6,208 nt of DNA, from assembly GCA_016927095.1 (NCBI GenBank), contig JAFGNI010000039.1:1-6208 (forward strand), read 5' to 3'. Below are positions 1 through 5,919 of the stretch, one piece after another. Under the pieces are notes generated by a model. The model was not told where the DNA came from. It saw only the letters and a list, made by a program, of their open reading frames with translations, and did no database searches. The translations under genes and the position numbers were made by a program. Position 1 is the first letter of the stretch; each line of letters starts with the position of its first letter. The DNA is from Anaerolineae bacterium (GTDB lineage: Bacteria; Chloroflexota; Anaerolineae; B4-G1; SLSP01).

Positions 1-222
1 TTCACGGGCTAGGAAGGCGGCGTACTCGCGCACAAAGGCCACAGCGTAGAGCTCTTGGGCCCCATACGGAATATAGTTGTCCTCGTTGAGTCGCGTGACG
101 ATTTCAGACCCGAGTCCTTCTTCCTGCGGCGTGCAGCCTTGTCTGCGTAGATCCGCGAAGATCTCGTCCAGCCCTTGCACACCCACTGGTGATCCATCCA
201 CGATGATCTGTCGATAACGCAT
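1..222 (-). CDS. Small conserved protein of unknown function (5' part, runs off the left edge)
   Basis: The first 74 codons are visible, from the ATG at 222 to the window edge, with no stop. The protein begins MRYRQIIVDGSPVGVQGLDE, has GLDEIF near residues 17-22 and NYIP at 49-52, and ends in a charged, probably helical stretch (VREYAAFLARE). I recall small proteins of this pattern (a short strand with 'VDGxxVG', then GLDE, then NYIP) as uncharacterised proteins, often near metalloid-resistance or thioredoxin-like genes. That link is from memory and unverified, so no function is assigned. The start is decided by a perfect AAGGAGG five bases upstream. A longer overlapping frame on the same strand (9-521) lacks this support and has a shadow-like composition. 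The gene lies about 115 bases downstream of a predicted transcription start with an operator-like dyad, so it is probably regulated and may lead an operon off the window. No signal peptide is seen; it is likely cytoplasmic. Confidence 0.72.
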   Translation of the reverse strand, partial: MRYRQIIVDGSPVGVQGLDEIFADLRRQGCTPQEEGLGSEIVTRLNEDNYIPYGAQELYAVAFVREYAAFLARE

Positions 223-227
223 CGGCC

Positions 228-234
228 CCTCCTT
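228..234 (-). promoter_or_regulatory. Strong Shine-Dalgarno for the small-protein gene
   Basis: The minus strand reads AAGGAGG, followed by five bases and then the ATG at 222. This is a consensus ribosome binding site, and it is the main reason for choosing this frame over the longer overlapping open frame. Confidence 0.8.
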
Positions 235-323
235 GTGTTGAACACCGGTCGGTCCGGCAGCCCACTAGCCATTACGTCTCCCAAGGCGTATAGGGCAGGC
301 TCACGATGCCCGAGATGTAAATC

Positions 324-347
324 ATATTCGTGTATTTGAATATATTC
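324..347. promoter_or_regulatory. Operator-like dyad straddling the predicted transcription start
   Basis: ATATTC (324-329) is mirrored by GAATAT (338-343) across 8 bases. The second arm overlaps a perfect 10-bp palindrome, GAATATATTC (338-347), that runs into the -10 box. This gives three alternating half-sites just downstream of and into the -10. A repressor dimer there would block initiation. The AT-rich ATATTC/GAATAT arms are similar in style to ArsR/SmtB-type operators, but no regulator gene is in the window, so the family is a guess. Confidence 0.4.
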
Positions 348-371
348 TATCACAAAGTACGATGTTGACAA
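344..371 (-). promoter_or_regulatory. Predicted sigma70-type promoter for the small-protein gene
   Basis: On the minus strand, TTGTCA (366-371) is a -35 box, followed by a 16-base spacer and TAGAAT (344-349) as -10. The predicted transcription start is near 337, giving a 5' leader of about 115 bases before the ATG at 222. The AT-rich island stands out from the GC-rich surroundings. The leader contains GGGCA...TGCCC arms, but I recognise no riboswitch. Confidence 0.5.
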
Positions 372-587
372 CTGGAACAGGTGCCTCACCAAAAGGCGCT
401 CAGCTCGCTCTCTTGCTCGCGATTCCGAGAGTTCTCCCCTGCCAAGCCTTTCACCCAGATCGTGCGAATCGACATCGCCAGCGGTGGTGCCGACGTCATC
501 CACGGGAAGAACGGATCTCACAGATAGAGAAAGGAAAGGCGAATCATCTTTCGGAAACCGTCAAGAGACAAACATAGCATATAGCCG
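372..587. other. Intergenic stretch with no supported gene
   Basis: This lies between the promoter at 344-371 and the coding remnant at 588. Open frames exist on both strands but have no ribosome binding site, and their products are arginine- and serine-rich in the manner of shadow frames. One minus-strand frame passes through an ATG near 467 and ends with a tryptophan-TGA; it is short and I cannot support it. No terminator hairpin with a T-run was seen. Confidence 0.5.
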
Positions 588-734
588 TCAGTCGACGCCG
601 CCGTCATGGGGTTCCCAGCTGAAGGCCAGGATCGCATCGACGCTGATGATGTATTCGCGCTTGATGACCGGCTGCTCGGGCTGGGTGTCATCCTACTCAA
701 ACCGGCGGAGGGACGCGCTGTCGTTGATGGCCAA
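588..734 (-). pseudogene. Short coding remnant split by an in-frame TAG
   Basis: Read on the minus strand, the frame from a TTG at 734 gives LAINDSASLRRFE, then a TAG (693-695), then 34 codons beginning DDTQPEQPVIKREYIISVDA and ending EPHDGGVD before TGA (588-590). Both parts have protein-like composition (IKREYIISVDAILAFSW), while the alternative frame over the same bases is serine/proline-rich nonsense. The frame starts two bases after the stop of the MsrB-CIA30 gene, so it could be a translationally coupled small gene of about 49 codons killed by an amber mutation, or the 3' end of a deleted gene. I do not recognise the family. There is no clear Shine-Dalgarno for the TTG, which argues for a remnant. 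Readthrough or an amber-decoding tRNA is possible but unsupported here. Confidence 0.35.
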
Positions 735-736
735 GC

Positions 737-1864
737 TCAGACGCCGAGGCGGTAGGCCTTGATCCAGTCGACCTCAAGTTCGAAGGGGCCGGCCTGCTGA
801 TCGGCGATCATCAGGCCAATCTGCCGGATCTTGTCACCGTCAAGCGACGGGAAGCTGGTCAAGCTCCGACCGCGGAAAGTGGGCACCATATCGTGAAAAG
901 CAATGGTCACAGTCGTCCAGCTGTTGGGGATAGTCTCGAAGGTGCGCTCATAGGCTGGGCCGTCGAAGGCGTTCTCGGTACGGACGCGCAGCTTGTAACG
1001 CTGGCCATCGCCCTTAACCCGCAAGCTGAAGCCCGCGTAGCCGGTGAGGTCGTAGCCGCGGGGCACCGTGCGGACAGAGGCGAAACCGCCGTAATTCTCC
1101 AGCGATAGCGTGCCGCGGAAGATCATCGTCTGCCGGCCTGTGAGTGCGACCTCACTCTGCGAGATACCACCCATCACGCCGTCGTTAACGATGAGCCACT
1201 GTCCAGTGGTCTCTGGGGCGGTGAAGTCAAAGACAGTGGCATTGCCAACGGTGGTGGTCATGAGGCTCTCCTCTCTGCTGCTGTTCACCAATAAGGACCC
1301 TTGGACGTCCGATTCCGGCTCGGCGACGGCTTGGAAGTTCAAGGCAATGGAGTTCATGCAATACCGCAGGCCAGTGGGCTCGGGCCCGTCGGGGAAGACG
1401 TGGCCCAGATGCGAGCCACAGCGGGCGCACGATACCTCGGTACGGACCATACCCAGGCTGCGGTCTTCTTCCTCGATGACGACGCCCTCAGCAATCGGCT
1501 CCCAATAGCTAGGCCAGCCGGTGCCGGACTCGAACTTGGCGGCGGAGCTGAAGAGGGGATTGCCACAGGCGCTGCAGTGGTAGGTGCCCTCGGCCTTGTG
1601 ACCGTCGTACTCACCGGTGAAGGCGCGCTCAGTGCCCTCCTGTCGCATCACAGCGAACTGCAGGGGCGACAGCAGCGCTTCCCATTCATCCTCCGTACGT
1701 TCCACCGTTGTCCCGCGGGCCTCCTCGAGCGAGAGAGGCGTAGCACGGTACTTCTCGTCGGAGACACGCTGCGCCGGGGGCGCAGCGAGCGCACATCCCG
1801 CCAAGCCCACTGCGGCACCCAAGGCCATCGCCATAAAGGACCGTCTCGACCACTGCCGTGTCAT
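737..1864 (-). CDS. msrB: Exported methionine-R-sulfoxide reductase (MsrB) fused to a CIA30-type domain
   Basis: The protein has 375 residues. Residues 1-24 form a signal with a twin-arginine motif (SRRSFM, 6-11), a hydrophobic stretch and a lipobox LAGC ending at Cys24, which predicts Tat export and lipid anchoring outside the membrane. Residues about 57-182 are an MsrB (SelR) domain that reduces methionine-R-sulfoxide. It has zinc-binding CxxC pairs Cys97/Cys100 and Cys146/Cys149, GWPSY at 116-120, HLGHVF at 152-157 and the catalytic Cys169 in RYCMNS. The position just before GWPS, often a resolving Cys, is Thr115. Residues about 210-372 are a CIA30/NDUFAF1-like beta-sandwich domain (WLIVNDGVMGG, GGFASVR, YDLTGYAGFSLRVKGDG, DWIKAY). 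The start is the ATG at 1864, seven bases after GGGAG (1872-1876). An upstream in-frame TTG at 1924 is rejected because it lies in the -35 box and would bury the signal peptide. The probable role is repair of oxidised exported proteins; the role of the CIA30 part is unknown. Confidence 0.9.
   Translation of the reverse strand: MTRQWSRRSFMAMALGAAVGLAGCALAAPPAQRVSDEKYRATPLSLEEARGTTVERTEDEWEALLSPLQFAVMRQEGTERAFTGEYDGHKAEGTYHCSACGNPLFSSAAKFESGTGWPSYWEPIAEGVVIEEEDRSLGMVRTEVSCARCGSHLGHVFPDGPEPTGLRYCMNSIALNFQAVAEPESDVQGSLLVNSSREESLMTTTVGNATVFDFTAPETTGQWLIVNDGVMGGISQSEVALTGRQTMIFRGTLSLENYGGFASVRTVPRGYDLTGYAGFSLRVKGDGQRYKLRVRTENAFDGPAYERTFETIPNSWTTVTIAFHDMVPTFRGRSLTSFPSLDGDKIRQIGLMIADQQAGPFELEVDWIKAYRLGV
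1259..1275 (-). promoter_or_regulatory. Internal Shine-Dalgarno and ATG at the MsrB/CIA30 junction
   Basis: On the minus strand GAGAGGAG (1268-1275) is followed six bases later by an in-frame ATG at 1261, which is Met202 of the fusion. It lies in the linker between the MsrB domain (ending about residue 182) and the CIA30 domain (starting about 210). Translation from here would give a separate 174-residue CIA30-type protein without a signal peptide. This looks like two formerly adjacent genes that merged in frame, or a gene with an internal start. Confidence 0.45.
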
Positions 1865-1886
1865 TACTCTACTCCCGTTTTTTATA

Positions 1887-1911
1887 TTTTGTACAAGTAT
1901 ATTATACAAAA
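1887..1911. promoter_or_regulatory. 25-bp operator-like inverted repeat over the msrB -10 box
   Basis: TTTTGTA (1887-1893) is matched by TACAAAA (1905-1911), with two further symmetric pairs inside. The AT-rich dyad covers the -10 box and the predicted start point, an ideal place for a repressor. Redox-responsive MarR/OhrR-type repressors use operators of roughly this kind, which would suit a methionine sulfoxide reductase, but the match is only by style and no regulator gene is present. Confidence 0.4.
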
Positions 1912-1924
1912 CGTAGAAAGTCAA
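1896..1924 (-). promoter_or_regulatory. Predicted sigma70-type promoter of the msrB-CIA30 gene
   Basis: On the minus strand, TTGACT (1919-1924) is the -35 box, with a 17-base spacer and TATACT (1896-1901) as -10. The predicted start of transcription is near 1889, about 25 bases before the ATG at 1864. A second TATAAT at 1902-1907 is too close to the -35 box to pair with it. Confidence 0.6.
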
Positions 1925-1948
1925 GAGCGTTCTGACGCGAGGAGGGCT

Positions 1949-2014
1949 ATGACATCTGCGGTTGGGTCAAGTGAACTGCGATTGCGCCGATCCTGGGGCA
2001 TTGCGTGGGGGTAG
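1949..2014 (+). CDS. Possible 21-residue peptide ORF with strong Shine-Dalgarno, divergent from msrB
   Basis: An ATG at 1949 follows AGGAGG (1940-1945), with only three bases between them (four to six if the register slides). It opens 21 codons beginning MTSAVGSSELRLRR and ending GIAWG before TAG. The Shine-Dalgarno is the only support. The peptide is basic, has no recognisable motif, and could be a tiny gene, the cut-off 5' end of a lost gene, or chance. It is transcribed away from msrB, sharing its control region. No good plus-strand promoter was found. Confidence 0.2.
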   Translation: MTSAVGSSELRLRRSWGIAWG

Positions 2015-2029
2015 GTTAGGCGGTAGAAT
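2001..2029 (+). promoter_or_regulatory. Weak candidate promoter ahead of the first kinase
   Basis: TTGCGT (2001-2006) and TAGAAT (2024-2029) are separated by 17 bases on the plus strand. The -35 match is poor (TTG only). Transcription would start inside the heptamer array, leaving a leader of about 120 bases before the kinase. No better promoter was seen in this intergenic region. Confidence 0.25.
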
Positions 2030-2030
2030 C

Positions 2031-2100
2031 GGTGCTGGGTGCCGGAAGCCGGCTGCCGGCTGCCGGATGCGGGATGCGGGATGTTCGATATTGGACGGGT
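2031..2100. repeat. Degenerate heptamer tandem array (about ten units)
   Basis: The bases parse cleanly into 7-bp units: GGTGCTG, GGTGCCG, GAAGCCG, GCTGCCG twice, GATGCGG twice, GATGTTC, GATATTG, GACGGGT. The shared pattern is G-purine-T-G-C-x-G. Intergenic 7-bp arrays like this are, from memory, common in some GC-rich bacteria such as Chloroflexota. The array lies just upstream of the first kinase and is read through by an open frame with no start signal, so it is not treated as coding. Confidence 0.7.
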
Positions 2101-2141
2101 TCGGGTTCGGTAGGTGGCGAATCTGAAGCGGGGGACAAGAG

Positions 2142-2157
2142 ACGGAGCGTGAGCGTG
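2142..2157 (+). promoter_or_regulatory. Ribosome binding site deciding a GTG start for the first kinase
   Basis: ACGGAGC (2142-2148), six bases, then GTGA at 2155 has the same layout as the second kinase, where ACGGAGC (3321-3327) is followed by six bases and GTGA at 3334. Conservation of this layout between the paralogues favours GTG 2155 over the in-frame GTG at 2149 and the ATG at 2170. Confidence 0.5.
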
Positions 2158-3231
2158 AGTGGGAAGCGGATGCGTGAGCTGGTCCTGGGGATTGATGCGA
2201 GCACAACGGCGTGCAAGGCCATTCTCTGGGACCTGACCGGACGAGCCGTGGCGGAGGGGCGCGCGGCGCTGCCGATGCTGAAACCGCGACCCCTATGGCA
2301 CGAGCAGCCGGCTGATGCCTGGTGGCAGGCGCTGGTGACGGCAGTCCATGTGGCGCTGGATGGGCAACGTGATCTCTCGGAGCGGATCGCCGCGCTCTGC
2401 ATCGCGCCGCAGCGCGAGACCTTTGTGCCTGTCGACGCCGCCGGCGAGCCCCTGCGCCACGCCATCGTCTGGATGGACGAGCGGTGCCGCGCGCTGCTGC
2501 CCGAGATCGCGAGGGACTACGGCCTTGACCGTGTCCACCAGGAGACGGGCAAGCCGCTCTCCGGCAACCTCGCCCTGGGAAAAATCCGCTGGCTGCAGCG
2601 GCACGACCCCGAGGTCTTCGACCGCACGAACAAGTACCTCGATGTCGCCGCCTACCTCATCCATCGTCTCACGGGGTTGTACCGGACCGGTTGGGGATGC
2701 GTGGACCCCATGGGTCTCTTCGACATGCGGTCCAACACCTGGGACACATCGCTCCTCGACTACCTAGGGGTTGCCGTCGCGCAGATGCCCGAGGCCTTCC
2801 CGCCGGGCACCGTGGTCGGTGAGGTCACGCGGCAAGCTGCAGAGGCCACGGGGTTGCGAACTGGCACACCGGTGGTCGCCGGCGTCGGAGATGGGCAGGC
2901 TGGCGGGCTGGGTGTCGGCATCACGGCGCCCGGGCAGGCCTACCTGAACCTGGGGACCGCCGTTGTCTCGGGGACCTACAGCGATCGCTATGTCGTCGAT
3001 CGCGCCTTCCGCACGATGTACGGGAGCGTACCCGGCTCCTACAGCCTGGAGACAGTGCTGCTGGGGGGCACCTATACGGTCGATTGGTTTGTGGAGAAGA
3101 TGCTGCCCCACGCGTTGGAGACGATCTCGGATCAACTGACACCTTACGACGCGGCACTAGATGCCATCCCACCGGGTGCTGAGGGATTAATGGCTGTGCC
3201 CTACTGGTGTGAGGCAATACAATCAGCGTGA
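2155..3231 (+). pseudogene. FGGY-family sugar kinase, C-terminally truncated paralogue
   Basis: This 358-residue open frame is homologous to the next gene over nearly all its length, with more than half the residues identical by eye. It has the N-terminal phosphate-binding loop LGIDASTT (11-18), a QRETFVPVD substrate loop (from 86), SGN near 136-138, and the catalytic Asp246 in VGDGQAGG. Homology stops after VPYW (residue 351; base 3207); a seven-residue unrelated tail, CEAIQSA, precedes TGA. The family needs about 500 residues. The missing 160 include the GGGTRSD and EAAALGAG segments that hold the nucleotide, so the product is probably inactive. No downstream remnant of the missing end is visible, so deletion is more likely than frameshift. 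Start: GTG 2155, chosen by comparison with the second kinase; ATG 2170 is the alternative. The third codon position is richer in G/C than in the second kinase, so this is not a recent duplicate. Confidence 0.8.
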
Positions 3232-3281
3232 CGAAATCATCCTGACCGCAAGGATCGTGGTGCAGTCAAGCTAGTGGAGAT

Positions 3282-3299
3282 ACATCGAACAGTCGATGT
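3282..3299. promoter_or_regulatory. Perfect 7-bp inverted repeat upstream of the second kinase
   Basis: ACATCGA, four bases, TCGATGT lies in the roughly 100-base gap between the two kinases, 34 bases before the second kinase start. It has no T-run, so it is not a rho-independent terminator. It could be an operator for a sugar-responsive repressor or an mRNA hairpin. No convincing promoter boxes were found around it. Confidence 0.35.
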
Positions 3300-3333
3300 G
3301 GACTGGTAGTGAACAAATGCACGGAGCAAACGC

Positions 3334-4857
3334 GTGAAGGACAATATTGCCACCGTCCTGGGCATTGACGCCAGCACGACGGGGTGCAAGGCCATCGTGT
3401 GGGCGTTGGACGGCACAGCTGTGTCGGAGGGACGCGCCGACCTGCCTCTCCATATGCCCCAGCGTGCCTGGCATGAGCAACCTGCGATTGCCTGGTGGAA
3501 AGCCGTCGTTCGTGCCATCCGCGAGGCCACAGCCGGCTGCGACGTCTCAAACGTGGCAGCGATGTGCATCACCCCGCAGCGTGAAACCTTTGTGCCTGTG
3601 GATGCTCACGGCGAACCGCTGCGCCCCGCCATAGTGTGGATGGATGAGCGCAGTCGTGAGGTGCTACCGCGCATCGCTGACGAATATGGGGCGGAGCGGA
3701 TTCATCGAGAGAGTGGGAAACCCCTTTCCGGCAACCTCACGCTGAGCAAGATCGCCTGGTTGCGCGAGCATGAACCGGAGGTGTTCGCGAACACGGCCCA
3801 CTACCTGGATGTTGCTGGGTTCCTGGTCGAGAAGTTGACTGGCAACTATCGCACGGGTTGGGGTTGCGCCGATCCAACCGGGCTGTTCGACATGCGGCAC
3901 CACCGCTGGAACCGGGACCTGTTGGACTACTTGGGCATAGATGTAGCCCAGCTCCCTGGAGCCCACCCGCCAGGTGAGATGCTGGGCAGTGTAACTCCCG
4001 AAGCTGCGCAGGTGTGCGGTTTGCCTTCGGGGCTGCCGGTTATCGCAAGTGTCGGCGATGGGCAGGCAGGCGGATTAGGTGCTGGCGTCACGAAGAGCGG
4101 TCTGGCCTATCTTAGTCTGGGTACTTCCGTAGTGTCTGGTACCTTGACTGAGGAATACGTTACTGACCGAGCCTTCCGCACGATGTACAGCGCGCTTCCT
4201 GGTGTCTACAGTCTGGAGACAGTGCTTCTCAGTGGGACCTATATCGTCAACTGGTTCGTAAACCAGATCGCATCTGAGGGCGAGTCACTTGCTGACTACG
4301 ATGCTAGCCTGGACCAGACTCCACCGGGCGCTGAGGGACTAGTGTTGGTCCCCTATTGGAATAGCTCCCTCACGCCCTATTGGGACGTGGATGCTACCGG
4401 CATTGTCGCCGGCTGGCGTGGTATTCACACCCGCGCTCACCTCTACCGGGCTATTCTAGAGGGCATTGCTATGGAGCAGCGCCTCCACAGCGAGCACGTT
4501 GCAGCTGCGCTGGGTACATCGTTGAAGGCTTACCACGCGATGGGTGGAGGCACGCGTAGCGATCGCTGGTGTCAGATCATCGCGGACGTGACCGGCAAGA
4601 AGGTCTACCGGACGACATCGCCAGAGGCTGCGGCTCTCGGGGCGGGTATCCAAGCTGCCGCTGCTGTGGGTCTGTATCCAAGCATAGAGGTGGCGGCAGC
4701 AGCTATGTCCCGCGTTACGCAATCCCCATTTGTTCCTGAGCCCGCTGCGCATGAGTTCTACACCCGGCTATACGGGCAGGTCTACCGCGACCTCTTCCCC
4801 GCGCTCCAAGGTTCACTACAGAGGTTAGCAGCCATCACGGATAGCCAACGAGCGTGA
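3334..4857 (+). CDS. FGGY-family carbohydrate kinase (xylulokinase-like, substrate unknown)
   Basis: This 507-residue cytoplasmic protein is full length for the family and predicted to phosphorylate a sugar or polyol with ATP. FGGY_N spans about 8-245 and FGGY_C about 255-450. Visible motifs are LGIDASTTGCK (9-19), QRETFVPVD (82-90), WMDERS (102-107), SGN (132-134), catalytic Asp242 in SVGDGQAGG, SLGTSVVSGT (261-270), GGGTRSDRW (404-412) and EAAALGAG (431-438). The QRET loop resembles glycerol kinase rather than the QMHG of classical xylulokinase. The glycerol-kinase tyrosine before SG is not present (KPLSG here), so glycerol is unlikely. GTG start: GGAG (3323-3326) lies seven bases upstream. 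The neighbour is a truncated paralogue; no transporter, isomerase, aldolase or regulator is in view, so the sugar cannot be inferred. Codon third positions are less G/C-biased than in the truncated copy. Confidence 0.92.
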   Translation: MKDNIATVLGIDASTTGCKAIVWALDGTAVSEGRADLPLHMPQRAWHEQPAIAWWKAVVRAIREATAGCDVSNVAAMCITPQRETFVPVDAHGEPLRPAIVWMDERSREVLPRIADEYGAERIHRESGKPLSGNLTLSKIAWLREHEPEVFANTAHYLDVAGFLVEKLTGNYRTGWGCADPTGLFDMRHHRWNRDLLDYLGIDVAQLPGAHPPGEMLGSVTPEAAQVCGLPSGLPVIASVGDGQAGGLGAGVTKSGLAYLSLGTSVVSGTLTEEYVTDRAFRTMYSALPGVYSLETVLLSGTYIVNWFVNQIASEGESLADYDASLDQTPPGAEGLVLVPYWNSSLTPYWDVDATGIVAGWRGIHTRAHLYRAILEGIAMEQRLHSEHVAAALGTSLKAYHAMGGGTRSDRWCQIIADVTGKKVYRTTSPEAAALGAGIQAAAAVGLYPSIEVAAAAMSRVTQSPFVPEPAAHEFYTRLYGQVYRDLFPALQGSLQRLAAITDSQRA

Positions 4858-5038
4858 GAGCTAAACTCTTAATCCGCGGATGAGACCGTGGCACAAGGAG
4901 ATCTGCTGGCGATTGCTGAGTACTTATGGCACCAGATCCTCAATACCGATAGGTAACGCGACAAGCCAGCGTGGCACAGGTCTCAATGGCGCCGTGCGCA
5001 AGGGCGATCAGGACTGCCATTCATGTCAGCATTCCGGC

Positions 5039-5058
5039 GTTTTCTCACACGTGAGAAA
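5039..5058. repeat. 18-bp repeat, copy 1, with perfect 8-bp arms
   Basis: GTTTTCTCACACGTGAGA starts at 5039 and recurs exactly at 5920. In this copy TTTCTCAC, AC, GTGAGAAA (5041-5058) is a perfect inverted repeat with 8-bp arms and a 2-base centre. It could be a regulator binding site, a recombination site or part of a small mobile element. There is no T-run for a terminator. Confidence 0.6.
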
Positions 5059-5919
5059 GGATCCTGCGCCTGACGTATCTGGCGATCGTGGCACTGAAGC
5101 TCCCGAGCGATAGAGGGGAAAGCACTCTGTCGTCCGACTCTCGTGTATGTGATGGTAGTGCTAGCTGAACTCTCCTAGTCAGCACCTCCGACCAGAAGTC
5201 TGATAGGTATGAGTAGAAGCCTTCGTCGACAGATTCATGACCTTAGCAACGACTACCGTCTGCCAATGGTACCTAGGAAGTCGCAGCCAGGTTTTCGTGG
5301 ACTAGATCGCACTGACAGTCCGACACCTATTGCATGGATGAGCGCGCGATCGGAGTCTTGGAATGAAACGTACCGCTGGTGCGTGCACCGCGTCGATGTC
5401 TACGCCAGAAACCGACGAACCAGTTGCCAACGCGCGAATGCGTGTCTGTTCCCGAGTACGTCACCAGTATGGACACGAGCTTGGTGTAGCTGTGTGCAGC
5501 ACACGCGCGCTGTGGACGCCAGCTTCCTGCGAAGTTCAACGTTTTGGCTAGATGACGACTAGCTTTCGGGCGCAGTTCTTTTTGAGAGTGGTTTGGAGAC
5601 GCTTTCTCACGATATAGACGAAAACATGGACAGATCTGTAGTCACTTACCAATGGGGGCAGTCATTGCTGACGGCTTGAGCTACAGGTAGCGGTGGAGCA
5701 TCTGATCTTCCCACGGAGAGCACACACGCAAGTCGCCTTGGCAGTCTCTGTAGGTATAAGGCTGGGTTCTACTGGGTGGAGAGCGGTGTATGCTGACAAT
5801 ACTTGAAGGCTGCAGGATGCTGTGATCTTCTCAGTTGAGTGTAGTCGTCTGAGATCTGGCTGGCAGAGGGTTACCTCCTAGTCCTATCGAGCTACGCATC
5901 CATCAATCTTGATCAGGAT

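Noticed and set aside
9..521. 170-codon minus-strand open frame
   Set aside because: It overlaps the small conserved gene in another frame and runs through its promoter. A Shine-Dalgarno-like GGGAG before an internal ATG near 271 exists, but the product is basic and low in protein-like character, while the other frame has a perfect ribosome site.
1862..1924. Upstream TTG start extending MsrB by 20 residues
   Set aside because: The TTG lies in the predicted -35 box, and the added residues would precede and mask the signal peptide.
1301..2014. 237-codon plus-strand open frame
   Set aside because: It is antisense to the MsrB domain, has no ribosome site at its start, and reads as a shadow of the real gene. 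Only its last 21 codons have a Shine-Dalgarno, and they are listed separately.
2031..2100. CRISPR array
   Set aside because: Units are contiguous 7-mers without spacers.
2032..2154. N-terminal extension of the first kinase through the heptamer array
   Set aside because: There is no homology to the second kinase before the GTG at 2155, the sequence is repetitive, and no start signal is present.
5041..5058. Rho-independent terminator
   Set aside because: The stem is symmetrical but no T-run follows on either strand, and no supported gene ends just before it.
5209..5562. 117-codon plus-strand open frame as a gene
   Set aside because: There is only a weak AGG close to the ATG, the composition is Arg/Ser/Trp/Cys-rich, and no motif is recognised.
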